From an uncultured Pseudomonadota bacterium (GTDB lineage Bacteria; Pseudomonadota; Gammaproteobacteria; Methylococcales; Methylomonadaceae), in assembly GCA_903902945.1 (NCBI GenBank), contig CAIUWU010000305.1, positions 1-7,223 of the forward strand: a stretch of 7,223 nucleotides of DNA. The letters are read 5' to 3'. Positions 6,291 to 7,223 of this stretch are shown piece by piece. Positions within the stretch are counted from its first letter, which is position 1. Every line of letters starts with the position of its first letter. The position numbers and the translations under genes are program-made. The notes beneath the pieces were generated by a model, which saw only the letters and a list, made by a program, of their open reading frames with translations, ran no database searches and was not told the DNA's origin.

Positions 6291-6320
6291 GTGAAAAGGC
6301 GATGAATTACATGCAATAAT
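6291..6320 (+). promoter_or_regulatory. Candidate promoter for kdsD
   Basis: Extended -10 TGC-AATAAT (6312-6320, -10 hexamer 5 of 6) with a weak -35 GTGAAA (6291-6296, 4 of 6) at 18-bp spacing. Transcription would start near 6327, giving a leader of about 33 nt. A second -10-like TATGAT at 6333-6338 lacks a -35. This is prediction by eye only. Confidence 0.35.
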
Positions 6321-6321
6321 A

Positions 6322-6353
6322 GTTCCCATTTTTATGATTTTAGTGGCGGGAAC
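6322..6353 (+). repeat. Inverted repeat GTTCCC/GGGAAC ahead of kdsD
   Basis: GTTCCC (6322-6327) is complementary to GGGAAC (6348-6353) across a 20-base AT-rich spacer. The right arm contains GGGA, the only Shine-Dalgarno-like sequence before the kdsD GTG. It could be a DNA operator or, if transcription starts upstream of 6322, an RNA hairpin masking the ribosome-binding site. There is no U-run after it, so it is not a standard terminator. Confidence 0.3.
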
Positions 6354-6359
6354 GACTCA

Positions 6360-7223
6360 GTGAGCCAAGATCAGGATATACAGGAGCTGGCTTTAGCGGT
6401 GATTCAGACCGAGGCGGAGGCTGTGATTGCGCTCAGTGAGCAAATCAATCAACAGTTCGTTCAGGCTTGTCGTTTGATTTTGGCTTGTACCGGCCGGGTG
6501 GTTGTTATCGGCATGGGCAAGTCGGGTCATATTGGCGGCAAGATTGCAGCAACGCTGGCCAGCACCGGTACTCCGGCTTTTTTTGTGCATCCCGGTGAGG
6601 CTAGTCATGGTGATTTAGGCATGATTACCCGTCAGGATGTGGTGCTGGCTTTATCGAATTCCGGTGAAACTGCCGAAATCTTGCTGATCCTGCCGCTGAT
6701 CAAGCGACTGGGGGTGCCCCTGATTGCGATGACCGGGCAGCCGGCCTCAACGCTGGCAACCCGGGCGACCGTACATTTGAATGTGGCTGTCAGACAAGAA
6801 GCCTGTCCGCTGGGGCTGGCACCAACCGCCAGTACTACGGCGGCTTTGGTAATGGGGGATGCGCTGGCTGTGTCGTTGCTGGAAACCAAAGGGTTTACCC
6901 GCGATGATTTTGCTTTATCGCATCCGGGTGGCAGTCTGGGTAAACGTTTACTGTTAAAAGTAACCGATGTGATGCATACCGGTCAGGCTATGCCGGTGGT
7001 GCCAGTGGGCGCTTCCGTCAGTACCGCGCTGCTGGAAATGACCAACAAGAAATTGGGCATGACCGCGATTGTCGATCAGGATAATCAGGTCAAAGGTATT
7101 TTTACCGATGGTGATTTACGCCGGATGTTGGAGAAGGGGCTGGATGTGCGGGCGGCTTTAATTGATCAGGTGATGACTGCTGGTTGTCTGACCATCAGTG
7201 ATGATTTGCTGGCGGCTGAAGCC
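6360..7223 (+). CDS. kdsD: D-arabinose-5-phosphate isomerase, C-terminal end cut by window edge
   Basis: Interconverts D-ribulose-5-phosphate and D-arabinose-5-phosphate, the first step towards Kdo for the LPS inner core. The open frame starts at GTG 6360-6362 and runs to the right edge: 288 residues of an expected 325 or so. The SIS domain (about 35-180) shows GMGKSGHIG (51-59), ASTGTPAFFVHPGEA (67-81), SNSGETAE (99-106), CPLGLAPTASTT (149-160) and LSHPGGSLGK (186-195). Residues matching E. coli KdsD K59, E111, E152 and H193 are K54, E106, E147 and H188. A first CBS domain (about 204-264) includes VMHTG and GIFTDGDLRRML; the second starts at VMTAG (271) and is incomplete. No in-frame ATG, GTG or TTG is seen just upstream, so the GTG is the likely start, with weak GGGA about 8 nt before it. 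Divergence from mlaF matches Pseudomonas; kdsC and lpt genes often follow. Confidence 0.96.
   Translation, partial: MSQDQDIQELALAVIQTEAEAVIALSEQINQQFVQACRLILACTGRVVVIGMGKSGHIGGKIAATLASTGTPAFFVHPGEASHGDLGMITRQDVVLALSNSGETAEILLILPLIKRLGVPLIAMTGQPASTLATRATVHLNVAVRQEACPLGLAPTASTTAALVMGDALAVSLLETKGFTRDDFALSHPGGSLGKRLLLKVTDVMHTGQAMPVVPVGASVSTALLEMTNKKLGMTAIVDQDNQVKGIFTDGDLRRMLEKGLDVRAALIDQVMTAGCLTISDDLLAAEA

Larger units (their letters stand above)
6213..6359. other. Divergent intergenic region between mlaF and kdsD
   Basis: This is the longest stretch without a gene in the window (147 bp). It is AT-richer than its flanks. It holds the two candidate promoters, the palindrome and the inverted repeat listed separately. 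I see no small ORF with a good ribosome-binding site, no tRNA-like fold and no terminator in it. Confidence 0.7.

Noticed and set aside
6393..6889. Minus-strand open frames of 71 and 85 codons
   Set aside because: They are antisense to kdsD, whose SIS and CBS motifs are intact on the plus strand.
1..7223. A new defence, mobile or secretion system
   Set aside because: Every long open frame belongs to a known housekeeping family, with even composition and conserved synteny; nothing suggests horizontal transfer.

Overview
The window looks like a conserved core locus of a gammaproteobacterial chromosome. Nine protein genes cover almost all of it, with no mobile element, CRISPR array, tRNA or rRNA visible. 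The order, read along the minus strand, is mlaF-mlaE-mlaD-mlaB-murA-hisG-hisD-hisC. kdsD runs divergently on the plus strand. This matches the arrangement known from Pseudomonas and relatives (kdsD divergent from mlaFEDCB-ibaG-murA-hisGDC), minus mlaC and ibaG. A short-form HisG and an 'LDAMENPY' type HisC fit a non-enteric gammaproteobacterium. A methanotroph-like (Methylococcales) host is my guess, but the sequence alone does not prove it.

Layout. Bases 1-504 (minus) hold the N-terminal half of hisC, cut by the window edge. Bases 554-1855 are hisD and 1862-2488 are hisG; with hisC they form three histidine-pathway genes. Bases 2502-3767 are murA, the first committed step of peptidoglycan synthesis. 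Bases 3790-6212 hold mlaB, mlaD, mlaE and mlaF, the inner-membrane phospholipid ABC transporter that maintains outer-membrane lipid asymmetry. Bases 6213-6359 are the only real intergenic region (147 bp). It carries candidate back-to-back promoters, a 13-bp palindrome over the mlaF -35 box, and a 6-bp inverted repeat ahead of kdsD. Bases 6360-7223 (plus) hold kdsD, D-arabinose-5-phosphate isomerase for Kdo/LPS synthesis, cut at its C-terminal end.

How the genes work together. The eight minus-strand genes are spaced from a 1-base overlap to 49 bp and look like one long transcript starting at about 6247. It joins envelope maintenance (Mla), cell-wall synthesis (MurA) and histidine synthesis (HisG, HisD, HisC). 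kdsD on the other side adds the LPS branch, so the intergenic region could coordinate outer-membrane lipid, LPS and peptidoglycan supply. The main departures from the textbook locus are the clean absence of mlaC between mlaD and mlaB (their stop and start codons overlap) and of ibaG between mlaB and murA (22 bp). I see no evidence of a new biological system here.
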